From Tetmemena sp. SeJ-2015 (Eukaryota; Ciliophora; Spirotrichea; Sporadotrichida; Oxytrichidae): 64,000 bases of DNA. A program made the translations under genes and the position numbers. Below the pieces are notes generated by a model that was not told where the DNA came from, did not search any database, and worked only from the letters and a program-made list of their open reading frames with translations. Below are positions 32,201 through 44,946 of the stretch, piece by piece (position 1 is the stretch's first letter; every line of letters starts with the position of its first letter). The DNA lies in the NCBI GenBank assembly GCA_027382625.1, contig JAJKFJ010021315.1:25281-89280 (forward strand). The letters run 5' to 3'.

Positions 32201-33660
32201 TTCGGACTCTCAGTTTCAGATTAACTAAACTACTTTATATATCGCAAATACTTCATAAGAATAATTATTATAAAAAGTAGACAACTTTCATAAGAGGAAT
32301 GAATTTTAATATGTGAACGAGAAAATACGAGTGTAAGTTTATTTATGGGAGATGGGTCTTCGAGAAACGAGTCAGATGACTTTGTTTGCTACTTTTTATG
32401 ATGGCTTATCTCTTAGACAAAATAAATTACTTAATTTCTTAAGATGCAGTCACCTTACGAGAGTTCATAAAATTTTACAAAATAGGTATAAATATTAACT
32501 TAGATTACTGGAAAGATGCGCTCCCAACTTATCTGGATGAATTTCCTCCGTTTCGAGCAGATTAAATTTTTTCAATGTCAATCTCTTTTAAATTTTGGCG
32601 ATTTAAAAATCTCCCAGATCTCATGCCATGCGGATGACTACTCTCTCCATTTATTTCTCTTACTGCATAACAAATGAAATAAAAAAGTTTAGTATTTTAG
32701 ATGCAGAATTTGGAATAGATTCTTAAATAATAGCAGCTTATGACAAATTAGGCAATGGATTAATTTAAGGTCGCTCCTGCCCTATCTATTTTTTAGTTAT
32801 GGTACCAAATTTGCAAATTTGCTTTCAACAATTGCTTTTTGCTTACTGTTGAGCTAATTTTTCAAAACAGCTTTGGCCATTAACAGATTAAATGAAAAAT
32901 TCAAAATAAATAGTAAGGATTTCTCTTAATTATAAGATTTTAACTGTATGAGTGATAGTTCATATCAGGATTTAGCTCATTACCGAATCTATTTTAAGCA
33001 TGGTTTGGAGTACCATCAAAAGCTGGATTTAGAAAATCATCCTAATTTAATAGAAGGTCATTTTATCTTCCTTGACTTCCCACAGAGCCAGGATAGGGAC
33101 TACCTCTTGCTTAGTGTGAAAATGCAGACTGCTTCATCTAGTTCCTGTGATAGGCTGAGGTGAAGTTTAAATTTGGAGTGAGTAAGCCTTAAGCTTCCCC
33201 TCTTTGCATTTAGGCGCCTGAATGAGTGCCAGAGTACAAGTATGGGCTGTTTTATAGTAAGTATATATTCCAATATAAACTATTGATTTTGTTTTGCATA
33301 ATGAGATTAGAATGCATCTGCCTTAAGTTATTCAAATTGCTTTACTTCACTTGTTTAAAATCAACTCTATATATTAAGTGATTTATTTTGACTTTTCTCA
33401 TAAGTTTTTATCTGAGGACTTCAGAAGTCACAAATCTGTTAGCTGCCGCTCCAGGATTCAAAGTGTTCCTATTGAAGAACTTTTGAATCAACTCATCTAC
33501 TTTCTTTACTTGTTTTATCTCTTCAGGGTAATTTAGCATAATTAATTTAGTTTTAAAGATAAGCTGCTTGATAATTCTAGAAGTCCTAATTCGAATCAAA
33601 ATCCTCTTCACTTATATAAAAGAAATATGGAAACTGTTTTCCACCAAAGTTAGGTACTGA
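29240..33660 (-). CDS. Low-complexity protein(s), unknown function, boundaries approximate
   Basis: Minus-strand coding content extends over most of this interval: SEEDFDSNQDFQNYQAAY (about 33570-33600), EEIKQVKKVDELIQKFF (33450-33530), a Ser/Gly/Asn/Gln-rich part (32940-33200, ARGSPYPGSVGSQ), a basic Ser part near 32500-32620 (RSGRFLNRQNLKEIDI), a Ser/Asn part at 31900-32210 (STQSNNLPLTSNTIL) and a Ser/Lys-rich part near 29960-30180. The C-terminal region may reach 29250-29400 (KPLPSTNLGKTQSVGSTKY). Start and stop are not fixed and it could be two genes. No domain recognised. The antisense ORF at 32948-33163 is a shadow of this frame. Confidence 0.45.
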
Positions 33661-33896
33661 TTATAGATAATTTAATGAAATAGATCCTGAAATATATTTG
33701 AAATTAATTAGCATAAGAAGAGTATATGATATGAAAAAAATTAATTTCTTATTTTTGTCATAGTCTTAATTAGAAATCTTGCTAATACTTTAGAATTAAT
33801 ATAATTTTAGGATAAAAAATTTTTCTTGCAAGCATTTAAAAATAAATATGCCAAAAAATAATTTATCAAAATTTAATTTTGAAAAAAAACTTGTTC

Positions 33897-36414
33897 TCAT
33901 TCATATATTAATTTATAAGATGATTATGAGTTGACAATTTTCCGATTATTTGGGATTAGCTGGCTTGTTATGCCTTTATTCATGAAGTTGTAAAGTTTAT
34001 CTATATTCCCTTTGGAAGCTTTGCTGTTTTTAGATGAGCTCCCTTATCCCCTTTGAGATAAAAAACTGTCGCCCATACTTATATTACCAGGAAGTTTTAG
34101 CTAAATATAATAAAAATAAAAGACTAAGCTTTACAAATTTTTCAATTTTATGGTGCAAGAGTGTTTGAAAACTTTGGATTTAAAAGGCCCTCTCCTGAAA
34201 GTTGATCTTAAGACTTTTTGAAATTTGAAATTTACTCTAGAGTTGCTATCTTAGTTTATAGCCTGTTGTATCTTGTTTTCCAAATTTTAAAGTCCTTAAA
34301 TCTCTTGCTGTATTTGCGCTTGCACCTCAAGTGGATTATGTTTCTAGAGAGATGAATTTTTCCCGCTCTAAAATTTACTTGAGCCTCTGTTGGCCTGGTC
34401 AGATCGCGTTCAAATTAGGATTAAGGTTACTAAAATTTAATTAAGCATGAGCAAAGATAAATAAATTGGAGATATCATCTTCTTGGATCTATTTAAATCT
34501 AAACTTAAACCTATTGCTATATTAAGATCATTCCCATAGAGTCTTCCAATTTAAGTCTTAAAGGACCTTCGCCATTTATGCTTGCCTAATCTTATTTGCT
34601 AGACTTGGCAAGACGGCTGGCACTTCTGCTATTAAGCTTTTGCTGTTTGGTTCCATTGCTAAAATTTTGACTTATGTTCTTGCTAAAAGCATTTTGATTG
34701 GCTTCTTAGATATTATGAATTGATGGATCCTATTGACTGCTGATGTTATGCTAAGAGTTTAAAGCCACTGGAGTCTGATTTTGAGAGTTGCTATTGGAAG
34801 GAGCTTTTAAATTGAGGGATGGAGAATTGCGAATCATATCCTAGAGTTGAGCATTGTAAGCTATTAGCTCTGCTTATGCGGCAATTTACTCACGCTTAAT
34901 TTCTTCTGCTGAGAGTTGATCTAGGGGAGATTAAGAGAGTTGAGACATGGGATATATATGCCAAAATTTAATACATTGATTTAAATTTAAATTGAGTAAA
35001 GGATTGAGAAGATGAGGTAATTGGTCGTAATCAAAGGTTTTGACATCTAAGTCAGTGTGATTCTTTATAAATATATTTCCCTTGAGATGATCTTAAGCAC
35101 TTTGGTAAATGTAGCGACTAGGAGCATTTCTGAAAATGTTCTTCATCTTTGTCGCCGCTTTCATTTGCTAGTAATGAGCATGAATTAATCTTATCGTTTA
35201 TAAAGTTAATCTTAAATTGTTATACAAATTTATTGAAAGAATATAACAGATTCAATCGATACTTCAACCAATTAATACTATAATTTGCTTGGTAATTGTA
35301 AATTTATAATTGATCTTTTTTATCTTCTCATAGTCATATTATCGCTCATGACTTCAAACTATGTTATATTTCTCTTTGAAAGTTTCTGCTGCTTGACTTG
35401 AATACTTAATATTTTTAGCTAGAAATATGCGCATTACGGCAGTCGAAGAGTAACTATTAAACTGTAATGACAGACCTATGTGTCTGTATTAGCTGCTCAG
35501 GAGCTCTGAATGAAATGCTTGCTCCTTTTTAATACTTGATATGAATATTTCGAAGAATTCCTTTAATGTGGTGATCACGAGATCCTCCCGACATAAAAAT
35601 TCCACTACGATTTCTTTTAATCCCTTAAAAGTGGTTTCTCTTTTCAGCGCATCCTTATTTAATCTGCAATGATATAAGATTTTAAAAATGATATTTCTCG
35701 TGTGATTAGTTGCAGATACATTCCTAATAGAAGTAGCGGTCCTCTCTTAGCTGTTATTATTTTCCAGTGATATGGACTAAGTAGATTGATTCGGATCTAT
35801 AAAGATGCTCTAAGGATCTTGAAACTCAACCAAGAAATGTTATTGATTTTCTTTTTCTGCTTAATTATTATTTCGGTCTTCTTTTTCTATGCTTTCTACG
35901 TTTTATTAATCTGGCAACATAAATGGAAATAATTGCAACATATCAGAGCTATTTTTATCTGTAGGCGAAGACTTTTTAATCTTTAGCAGCTTTTAAGTTC
36001 TCAATTCTTCAGCATCAACTCCTTTCGATGGGACTCTCTTTTCTGAGCGAGCATAGGCAAAAAGCTCAGAATTTAATTCCAAGCAATGAGTCGGTTACGT
36101 TTATGAGAGCAATTCCATAGCTTGCTCCACATCCTCAGACAAGAATACCTTAATTAAATTTGTTGCTATCCTTATTGTAATGACTTTTTAAATACTTGAT
36201 TCTTAGGTTTTTGTCTCATATCACATTTGACCTTGAACATATTAATCTGCTGCATGAAAATCTGTGGCTTCACTCGTAGGAGGTTTATTATCATCAGTAT
36301 CAGTCACTCCTTTTTATTTTGAACTAGTGACTCTGGAATTATTTGAAGCTCTAGCTCTTCGTACACCTTTTCTATGTTCTCGTAAGTTGGCAACAAATTC
36401 GCAGTCTTGAACAT
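33897..36414 (-). CDS. Helix-rich low-complexity protein, unknown function
   Basis: Probable start ATG 36414 (MFKTANLLPTYENIEKVYEE), stop TGA 33899-33897. A long unbroken helical segment lies at about 35340-35650 (ETTFKGLKEIVVEFL, TTLKEFFEIFISSIKKEQ), resembling an armadillo/HEAT-type or other alpha-solenoid stretch, though no repeat can be claimed by eye. A Ser/Lys/Gly-rich tail (GQGSSSKNSKASKGNIDK) precedes the stop. Frame breaks indicate unplaced IESs or introns. No catalytic motif seen. Confidence 0.55.
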
Positions 36415-36691
36415 CTTAAAAGATTATAGATGAGTTTTTTTAAAATAATTTTGAATATCTCATCCTGTTCCGAATCAAACTTCGTTCTTTAAACACAACA
36501 ACCCATTTTAAATTAATTTTGAAAAGAAAATTGCCTATTATTCGTAAAAAGGCATTTCATTACCTAATTCTAGTTAAAAAGGTTTTAAATTACTATTATA
36601 GAAGTAGGGATAATCTATATATCGGAGGTATATTTTCGGAAAGGAATTTATATTTAGCACTGAGCTTGTTAAATTTCAATAGTAGTTAAGG

Positions 36692-39261
36692 TCATCTTAT
36701 TATTGCTTGATCTTTTAACTTTAGTTCTATACTTTTTTCTATTCGTAACCTATGTGATGATTATCGACTTTAAATTCGTTTGAGATGCTCCTCTTCTTCT
36801 TCTCCCCTTGTTTACTCTCCTATGTTTTAGTTTTGATTTTATGGATATATATTGGCACTTATTACCAATTCATCTTGGTTAAATTTGTTTGCTGTTGGAA
36901 TTTGACTTTGATAGCTGCCTAACTCAATTTCTTCAAATTATGAAGTTATCTTTGCTTGATGCATAATCTAGGAATTATCCTATCGGTCTGGAGTTTGATG
37001 TGAGGACATCTGCTGCGAGTTATTCAGACTATGGGAAACTAAAAATGATGCATTCTTTTCATCATATTGATTGCTCTGAATTATGAAGAATGCGAAAATA
37101 CCACCTAAAATACTGAATTACACAAAATATACAGTCAGAATTTAGAAGCTAAAAAGTTCCAATTTAAATTTTTTACTGAAGAAAGTAAAGAAAATCATAG
37201 GAGCTGGGGCTGCTAATTCTGCAACTAATGGTGCTAAAACTACGAAAACTCTGCCAACAAGCTTTGCAAACCCAAAAGTAGTTTGCGAGAAGATAGGGGG
37301 AAAGAGAGTTGAAAAAGCCAAATAGGTCACATTCACTACAAATATCATTCCTACTCTTGCCAAAAGTATCATTATGTAACAATCATAGGTTTTATTTAAT
37401 GAATCAGTAGAGTGGGAAGAATGCTTGAATTCATTTCGAAGATGAGAGGAACCGAACCAACCAGTGAAATTCCAAAGCCAATAAAGAAGGAGCGCTAAAG
37501 TCCTAGCCACTTTATGAAAGGATTCGAGATAAATAAGAATGCAATTTCACAAGAGGCACAATATAATCTAACACATTTTTATGATTGTTATATCGTTTAA
37601 TCTAGTTTAGAAAGATTATGCCTGGCATGTATTTGATATTAAAGCATATCAGGTAATAGTTAAATTGCAGGTAACCATGAGGGTTGTTGTGATTATTAAA
37701 TTTTTCAAAAGCTTCCTGTTCTTTATCAAATTTACCAAGGATCCTTCCTTTTTCTTTTCTAGATAAATTTAGTGTTTTAAATTCAAACTTAAATCATGTT
37801 AAAGATTGTTAGCCATATTTTAAGAAACAGAATACTTGCTTTCTTTTATCTCTTAAATAAAAGATGAAGTATTTATTATGACCCATTATAAATCTTGAAC
37901 AAACTTATCACTCTCATTTAGTTAAGCATCGCTCCCACTTCTGTTAAACCAAGCTATGAAATTTAAGACTCTCCTAGTCCTCGAATACTATTTGTGAGCG
38001 TAGGTGTATTTTGGAGATTCAGGGATGAATGCAATCGCAGAAACTGTAATTATGTTACTCACAAGAGCAAATATAAAGAAGCCCTTCCAATCCTTGTTCC
38101 ATTTCCAGAAATAAAGCGCTGAAAACACGAATGTGAATGAATTCAACATTATTTATAATATTTTTAAATTGCATACGAAAATTAAAATTGGTTGCATGAG
38201 TGAGAGAACTAGTGAAATTTTTCCATTCTGAGGGTATAAGCTCGAGCAAGTATAAATATCCGATGGCGGAGCGACCAACACCAGCAATTCCAAAGAAAAC
38301 TATCAACACTGTAGTGAATTGCACTGATCTAGATGCCAGAATGCAAAAAATAAATTTTAGATGAATTAAAAGATATAAAATGAATGCCAATATATAGGAA
38401 GACTTAGAAGATAGAGCATCCTAGATAAAATGGCTTTCTGCCGTAAATATCTGACAATCGGGGCATTATCAAGCAAGCAATTGAATAGCCAATAAAGTAT
38501 GCTGAACCAAGCATAGCAATAGTTTAGCTGCTTTCACCTGAATAGAATTGGTTAGGTCAAGAAGTTAAGTAATAAAATTACATTAGGAATTCAGATAATG
38601 ATCAGTTAAAAGAAATTAAAATATTAGCTCATCAAGTAATTATTTACTCTATCCTTACATGCTAGGTTGAGATCGGTTTACCAGTTTATGAGACTTTTGG
38701 ATCGGAGTACTTTATTCGAGTCTGGTCCGAGTCGAGTGTACAGTAATCTTTTGAAGTGCACTTTTCAAATGACACTCCATCCTAGGACAGACACTCAAAA
38801 ATAGGCTCAAGTTCGAGATATGCAAAATTGTAAACCAAGTATCATTACAATACAATAAAACTTGAAAAAATAAATAGAGAGTTAAATATAAAGTAATCTC
38901 CTGTACAGTAGTTCCATATCATAAAGAACACAGCAAATACCTCAAAATTTCTTTCTACAAATATAATTAAAAGGAGCTCATGAAATATTTGAAAAGTGAA
39001 AGGAAAAATTATGAACAATGACTTACTCTCTCCTCTAACTCTTTAGACTGCTTGGTGAAATTCTAATCCTTTGATTTGTTCTTCACTTTCTTGAATTTTA
39101 TACACTTTAGGTTTCTATTAATTTTGGTCCTAATGTATTTCATATTGCTGTCCGATTTAGTTATTGTTAGAGATTTCTATATCCTCTTCCATTTAATGAT
39201 TGGCCTTTATATTTTGTCTTTCATCTTTACTTTATTACACTTAGCCGATTTCATTCCTCAT
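36692..39261 (-). CDS. MFS1: SLC22/organic-cation-transporter-like MFS protein with long C-terminal tail
   Basis: First of five tandem MFS genes. ATG 39261 opens a Gln/Asn-rich tail, then GLEFHQAVQR, the position where sister genes have AGGFG, and a GTAAGT intron (about 39034 to 38954). TM1 follows, then a luminal loop with AYLELEPIFECL and further Cys, typical of SLC22 carriers. The final membrane block includes TLFPPIFSQTTFGFAKLVGR. The standard-code stop at 37142 is a TAA (Gln): the frame continues through a last TM (ILTVYFVQFSILGGIFAFF) into a tail of over 130 residues, Ser/Gln-rich then acidic-basic (GEEEEEHLKRIQSRQ), ending at TGA 36694-36692. Such facilitators move organic ions across membranes; substrate unknown. 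Confidence 0.78.
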
Positions 39262-39524
39262 AATCTCTAGTTGGATTATAAATAATTTAGATATAAGTAA
39301 AATAGAATGTCGATGTCTTAGTCATTTATCTCTTAATGAGCATCATTACGTAGCATTTTGAATTAAGATTTATATTTAGATCCCTTAAATTCTTATTTTT
39401 AAAATTAAAGAGAATAAAAATGAAATTAAGAATTTATTGAGAAATATATGTGCAGTAGGCTGATGGACTTGTATGGAAGATTAAGCCAAGGATTGAACAA
39501 TTTTAATAATTCGATTTGGAGCAT

Positions 39525-41772
39525 TCATCTCTATTGTTCTTCGTGAATAAAGAGACTAACTATTGCGCTTGCTATTGATAAATTCAAGATCACTAAAAAC
39601 TAATCTTGGTCCTAAAGTTTAAGAATGAACTCATATGTAAGTAAGCCAGCGACACCAGCAAAGAAGTTGCAGATTCCAAAGCTTGTAGAAGCGAAAAGAG
39701 TAGGGAACATGCCGTTTGCTAAATAGAGGCCCTCGAATATTATTGCAACCCCAAATCTGGTCATCCATGTAAAAGTCATCTCTAAATACTTTTCTGCAAC
39801 TGTACTCTATAAAAAACTTTTTCTTAATAAAAATAAATGTCTTAGTTAGATTAATAAGAACCCCTACAGATCCTAGAATTGAAACTAATGAAGCAAAGAA
39901 GAATGAGTTATTTTTATATGTAAATAGCTTTATTTAATGACCGTCTAGCTTTGAATTTAGGATAAAGAAGATCCCCAGAGATAAATCCGATTAAATCTAT
40001 CATAGCACCTGCTCCAGAGCTCAGATAGTAATCGTATGGAAAGTAATTAGTGTGATTAGAAATGATTTAGTAATTCATTAACTTCTATCTTATTAAAAAG
40101 TACTTGAATTATTCATGATGATAAGAAACCAGAGAAGAGCATTTGAAATAAGGTTTTGAAGAATGATTTTGTCGCTGAGGAATTCTCTCATTGTAGTTCT
40201 TAAGCTTTTCTGTAAATTTTCTGCATACTTTAGCTCTCTTTCTCTTTTCCTACTGGTATGGTAATTACTTCCTGCTGTTATCAAACTAAATCTACTGCAA
40301 TTAATTCACAAAAGAGGATAACTTAAGTTAATCTTATTTCTTGTCTTTCTCTTTCAGAATCAAAAATGTAGTTTTCTGGAAGGGATTAACGATTTTCCTT
40401 CGATATCCAAGCTATGATATGCTTGCATTAAGGGAATTTAAAATAGCTGTAGAGATATTCAGGGGTCTCCGGGATATAAAACACTCTCAATTACAATTAA
40501 TTTATAATCATTAAATCTACTCCAATAGCACCTATAAAGCTGAGAACCACTCCAAAAATTTGAAGATAAATCCAGTGAATAGATAAATCGTAGTAAACTG
40601 CGACTATCATATTTATGATGCTGTCAGCACAAAGGAGTATAGTAGCTGCAGTAAATTTGTGATGCCTCTAAACAAACTCCTAAATCATCATTAATCCTCC
40701 GTTGTACCTTCCAACACAGCAAATTCCTAAGAAAAAGCTCAAAACAATCTTCAGCTGGATAGATTCAAATATACACACTGATTATAAGTTTTAATAGAGA
40801 GGTCAAAGATAATCGCTAAGTATAGAGGAAACTGAGCCACCATAGATATCATAAAAGGTAACCATCGCCCGTATTTATCAGTCACTCGAGGTATAAAAAG
40901 ACATCCAATGGAGTAGCCTAGATAGTACATCGACTGTAAGAATGATATTCTTACTGGAGGATCACCTATTCAGAAATTAGCCAGTTTAATGGTAAAAGGA
41001 CTAACAAGCCTAATTATTACGAAAAACTTACACATCCAATCCTCTTCATTGAACCAGTTATCTAATGAGAATTCATTTTTCCAATCTACCTTCCAGGTGT
41101 AAACACTTCCAGCACATATTACGTCTGCTTTGCAAGATGTGTATGGGTCTCCAAATTTAATTTAGCAGAGATATTAAGGAGGTTAGAGCAGGTAAACCGA
41201 TGAATAGGCAAGCACACTTCCAGATACAAAAGCAATAGTGAAGTAGATAGTCATGATTATCTGAAATCTACCTAGCTTGAGAAAATTATTAAAATTTCAA
41301 CCCAACAAAAAAGGGTAGTAGAATTTTTGAAGGAAGAAGAGGAGCCTAATGACTTACCGAAACCTCCAGCTCATTAAAGGGATTCATCGAAGGTCAAAAC
41401 TTCTATATTCGTTAGAGTTGTCAAAGTATTCTAGTTTTTGTCAAAATGATTCCTATCAACAGGAACAAAAGTTGTTCCATTTTTCTTCACTTTATTCTCG
41501 AAAACAATGGGTTCGATGTTTAAATCCTTAATACATAACTTAAAAATATTTAAATCCGTATTTGCCTAATCTTTCTCAGCAAGACGAGAGCTACTCGATT
41601 ACGAAGTTACTTCTTCTATTCCAATGATTTGAACTCTTCTAGTGCTCTAGCTGAGAGACCTTTCATGTGGCTCAATTAGCACGCTTCCATCTAGAGAAGA
41701 GTCCTCTTCCAGTATTAGGACTTCACTTACTGTATTAGTTTGATTCAGATTCATACTTGACAGTGTATACAT
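39525..41772 (-). CDS. MFS2: SLC22-like MFS protein with an in-frame TGA
   Basis: Probable ATG 41772 (MYTLSSMNLNQ). A polar N-terminal tail contains LNIEPIVFENKV after removal of a 30-nt IES. The conserved first-exon end should read like FDESLxxAGGFG before the intron donor at 41357, but codon 41373-41371 is TGA, the only stop in this code. Downstream features are intact: FFLGICCVGRYNGG, TRFGVAIIFEGLYLANGM, TSFGICNFFAG, ending HEEQQR-TGA (39527-39525). It is closest to MFS4. Either a recent nonsense mutation, a sequence error, or an unrecognised excision at the site; otherwise a normal 12-TM carrier. Confidence 0.72.
41371..41373 (-). other. In-frame TGA in MFS2 exon 1
   Basis: The 399 nt from the ATG at 41772 to this TGA are a whole number of codons (IES of 30 nt included or removed), and the codons on both sides match the family motif. 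Confidence 0.7.
41528..41557. other. IES in MFS2, pointer TTTAAATCC on + strand (30 nt)
   Basis: The 9-nt repeat at 41519-41527 and 41549-41557 flanks the insert. Minus-strand join ACG GAT TTA AAC ATC GAA CCC. The homologous position in MFS4 also carries an IES. Confidence 0.78.
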
Positions 41773-41915
41773 AATTTTAAGTAATTAATCAGCTTTATTG
41801 CTTCAAACTTTGCAATTAAGATTATCCAAATGCACTCTTTTGAATAGATGTTAGGACTAAATGTTGTTCTTAAATAATGAGGATATTTTCACTTTATCCC
41901 TCAGAATTGAATAAC

Positions 41916-44629
41916 TCAATCGTAGTTTGGATTAGGATACAAAAATTGAAGAACCAAGGCACAAGATAATGCACCAAAGATCAGCATCCAGTTTGGAAGG
42001 GGGAATTCCATCTCAGCTACCATAGGTGAAAGGATTGTTGCAAGTTTTGCAAAGAAATTGCATACTCCCATTATTGTACCTGCAAACTAAACAGGAAAGA
42101 AATTAGCGGTTGCAAAATAGCAAGACATCAAGGTTGCGCTAAATCCAAATTTAGTAAAGAGAATCATTATAGGTAGCATCAACTCGGTTTGACTTTAAAA
42201 TACAAGAATGCCGATTCCTCCTGCAAGTGCTGCTAAGTAATATATGGTAGAGGACGGCTTGAAACTGAGATAGTAATAAGTTATTGGTTGAATTAAGTAG
42301 GCTGCAAGCTCAGAAGTTGCTGATGCTATTTGATTTCCGTAGAAGCTCCCATTGATATACTTCATTGAAAAGATAAGCACGTACTGTGAAAAAGAAGTTA
42401 ATCTTATTAAGTGAAAAAATTCTCTTTCTATAAAATTTAAAAGTTACCATCCAAAGAAAAGCCATTACGAAAAGTGGGGGGGGGGACGGAAGTGCACACC
42501 CCCCACTTTTTATGATCAAAATTTATGAAAAAACATCCGTTTAGGCAAAAATCGTCTAAAAATGCCAAAAAATTAAGAATTTTTAACTTTCAAAATCTGC
42601 ATGAGGGTCAAAATTTATGATTTCAAATTTTATGAAATAACCTTAAAATTATTTGCGAGCTCTGTTTTACTCATTATAAAAAGTCTTATGAAGATACTAG
42701 AATAAATATGCATATTAATTATGATTCTCCCTTCAGTCTTTTGGATGTGATTTGGTTATTTTATCAAAATTCTTGCAATCTTATCTTGAATATTATTTAG
42801 AGAAGAATCTGACAAGTTTAAATATAATAGCTAAGATCACTATATCTGCAATTACATAAAATTACTGCTATAAACTCATTGATAAACTCTATAACATACT
42901 TAAGAGGATCTTACAATCATATGTACAATTTTTAAGAATAATCATAACAATTCATAGCCCAAACAAGTTCTCAAACAATCCAGCTATCAAAGGGAGTTAC
43001 TATTTTACTATATAGCAGATAACCTCTTTAAAAATAGCTTATTATAAAGTAATGAAATGATACTTAGTTATTTATGGGAATAAAACATAATCATAACATC
43101 AATCAGTCATCAATATTAAATTAAATAAATAATATTAATAGATCATCCATAAAATAAAGTCAAATTCGTAAAAATGACCCTCTTAGAAATTTTAAAAGCC
43201 AGAATTACTTAATTTTTTTGCATTTTTAGCTGATTTTGACACCATCTGGGCATTTTTATTGGCATTTTGTTCATATTTAATGGGGTGTGCACTTCCGTCC
43301 CCCCCCACGAAAAGATTTCTTAAGATAACTTTATCTTTGAGCATAAGTCTAATTGGAATTTTGGCTACTCCTTCTTTTCTTCTGTTAAAAGCGTATTCTA
43401 GTTCTGATTCAAACATGACCTTCTAAAAATCGAACTAATATGATCTTTAGTCACTCTTAGAGTTAAGAGCAGCTATTTTATTCAATTCCACTCTTGCTTT
43501 ATCAAATTACCGTTATTTCAAGAGCCAAGGTACAGACTCAGGTACCCAAAAGCACATCACCAAAACTTTCATTTGATTGTATTCTGAAATTATAATTGAA
43601 TAACTGAGACTTAAAGTACTACTTATAAGAGATGCAGATAAAGCCAGTGCTTTGAGATCAATAGAAAGTTAAATTTTAGAATATATTTCATTTACTCCAT
43701 TTTAAGTAGACTATGATAGTTATTGGAATGAATGCAATAAGGATGAAGACCAAAGTTCCAGACAATATTTTGTATTTCTTTGGTATGAGTTCATATTGAT
43801 AAACAAAGCCTATTGCAGTTTTTCCTACTTGAGTACAGCCAGTTAAGAAAAGGAGAACCAGAACTTAAGTTTATTCTCTGATAAATGAAAGTAGCACTGC
43901 CAGTAATACACTTGCCGTCATATTTAACACGTAGAATTTCTTCCTTCCGTAAATATTTTAAGTGTATTTAATTGCCTATTACTAAATATCACTCAATCCT
44001 GGAAGTAAGAGACACGATAAAGTCCAGCCTATGAAGAACATAGATCCTTAAAGAGCGATATCTGATTTATCGGTACCTATAATAAAGCATTGAAGCATGA
44101 AGGGGAGTCCTTACAAGCCAAGTTCATGTCTTCAACCCAATTTTAGAGACTTTCTGAGCCGCTGTAATCGAATTTGTAAGATATATCACTTTTTCCACAA
44201 AATTAGTCAGGAGTACATTTAAAATAAGTTTCGGCTATCCCCTGATTAGACGATTTATAACTACACAAGTAGTCTGGCTACAACTGGTAGTAAGGGACAA
44301 CAAGAATCGAAAATGAGGTAGAAGCGAAACCTATCACTGTTGCTATTGTAGCAATAATGGGAATTAATATCTTAAATGTTTATCTTAAATAACCTGCATT
44401 CTGCCTTATACACATTATTTAAATACAATTTCTTACCAAATCCCCCGGCCAACTAATATGCATGTTCAGCATCTTTGATTATTTCAGTTTGACCATAGTT
44501 TGACTTATCTAAATTTTCTAAGGCGAAATGCTTGTGCAAAATATTAGTAGAGTCTGCCGTACTTTGATCAATTAAAGGCTGCTTGAGATCTTCTGAGAAA
44601 TTTTCCTCTCTTGTACTTTTACAAAGCAT
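41916..44629 (-). CDS. MFS3: SLC22-like MFS protein interrupted by an 840-nt inserted element
   Basis: ATG 44629 (MLCKSTREENFSEDL), acidic N-terminal tail ending AYQLAGGFG at a GTAAGA intron donor. Central parts include FNRRKEGVAKIPIRLM and KVILRNLFV, after which the gene is broken by the 42475-43314 element; removal of the element plus one ACGAAAAG repeat restores CTT TTC GTA ATG GCT TTT CTT TGG in frame (VMAFLWMVTFKFY). C-terminal half: GTIMGVCNFFAKLATIL, MEFPLPNWML, ending PNPNYD-TGA (41918-41916). A twelve-segment organic-ion carrier by family; substrate unknown. Somatic function requires precise removal of the element. Confidence 0.78.
42476..42620 (+). repeat. Left terminal inverted repeat of the MFS3 element
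   Basis: Begins with ten G, then ACGGAAGTGCACACCCC; pairs with 43166-43306. Confidence 0.75.
43166..43306 (-). repeat. Right terminal inverted repeat of the MFS3 element
   Basis: Ends GGGGTGTGCACTTCCGT followed by eight C, the inverse of the left arm; inner part matches imperfectly. Confidence 0.75.
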
Positions 44630-44946
44630 TTTATACTGAGTAAATTATTTAAAGTTATAGATTATTTTCACCTATTTATGTATGGAACCTAAAGATGTGG
44701 AGTATTTCCTTAGAAATTATTTGATGATATGGATATGATTCAAACAGCAGATCAATTGCTTTTAAGATTAAGCCTCTTTCATTTTTTCTTTAATATTCAA
44801 ACACTAATTACTTGAATGGATTTTGTTTTGAGCGAGTCTAACTCAGCTCCTCCTCAATATTCCTTGCTCCTTTATAATAACACTTTTTCTTATTCAAAAA
44901 ATTATGTTGAATAAATATTCTTCTGATTGAGGATGAGTGTGAGTTG

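Larger units (their letters stand above)
42475..43314. mobile_element. MITE-like element with long terminal inverted repeats, eliminated from MFS3
   Basis: Direct repeat ACGAAAAG at 42467-42474 and 43307-43314 (target duplication and/or pointer). The ends are inverted copies of G(8-10)ACGGAAGTGCACACCCC, at 42476-42502 and 43280-43306. The similarity continues imperfectly inward about 140 bp on each side (for example AAAAATGC, AAAAAATTAAG and GAGGGTCA occur in both arms). The interior is AT-rich without a transposase. An 8-bp target duplication and non-coding body fit a non-autonomous DNA transposon (hAT-like elements duplicate 8 bp), but the family is not established. Confidence 0.8.

Noticed and set aside
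32948..33163. 71-codon plus-strand ORF with a plausible-looking protein.
   Set aside because: The antisense frame is open far longer under UAR=Gln and has the Ser/Gly/Gln-rich bias of the neighbouring minus-strand gene; the ORF is its shadow.
39076..39270. Hydrophobic 64-codon plus-strand ORF suggesting a small membrane protein.
   Set aside because: It is the complement of the Gln/Asn-rich N-terminal tail of MFS1, which is in frame with the transporter.
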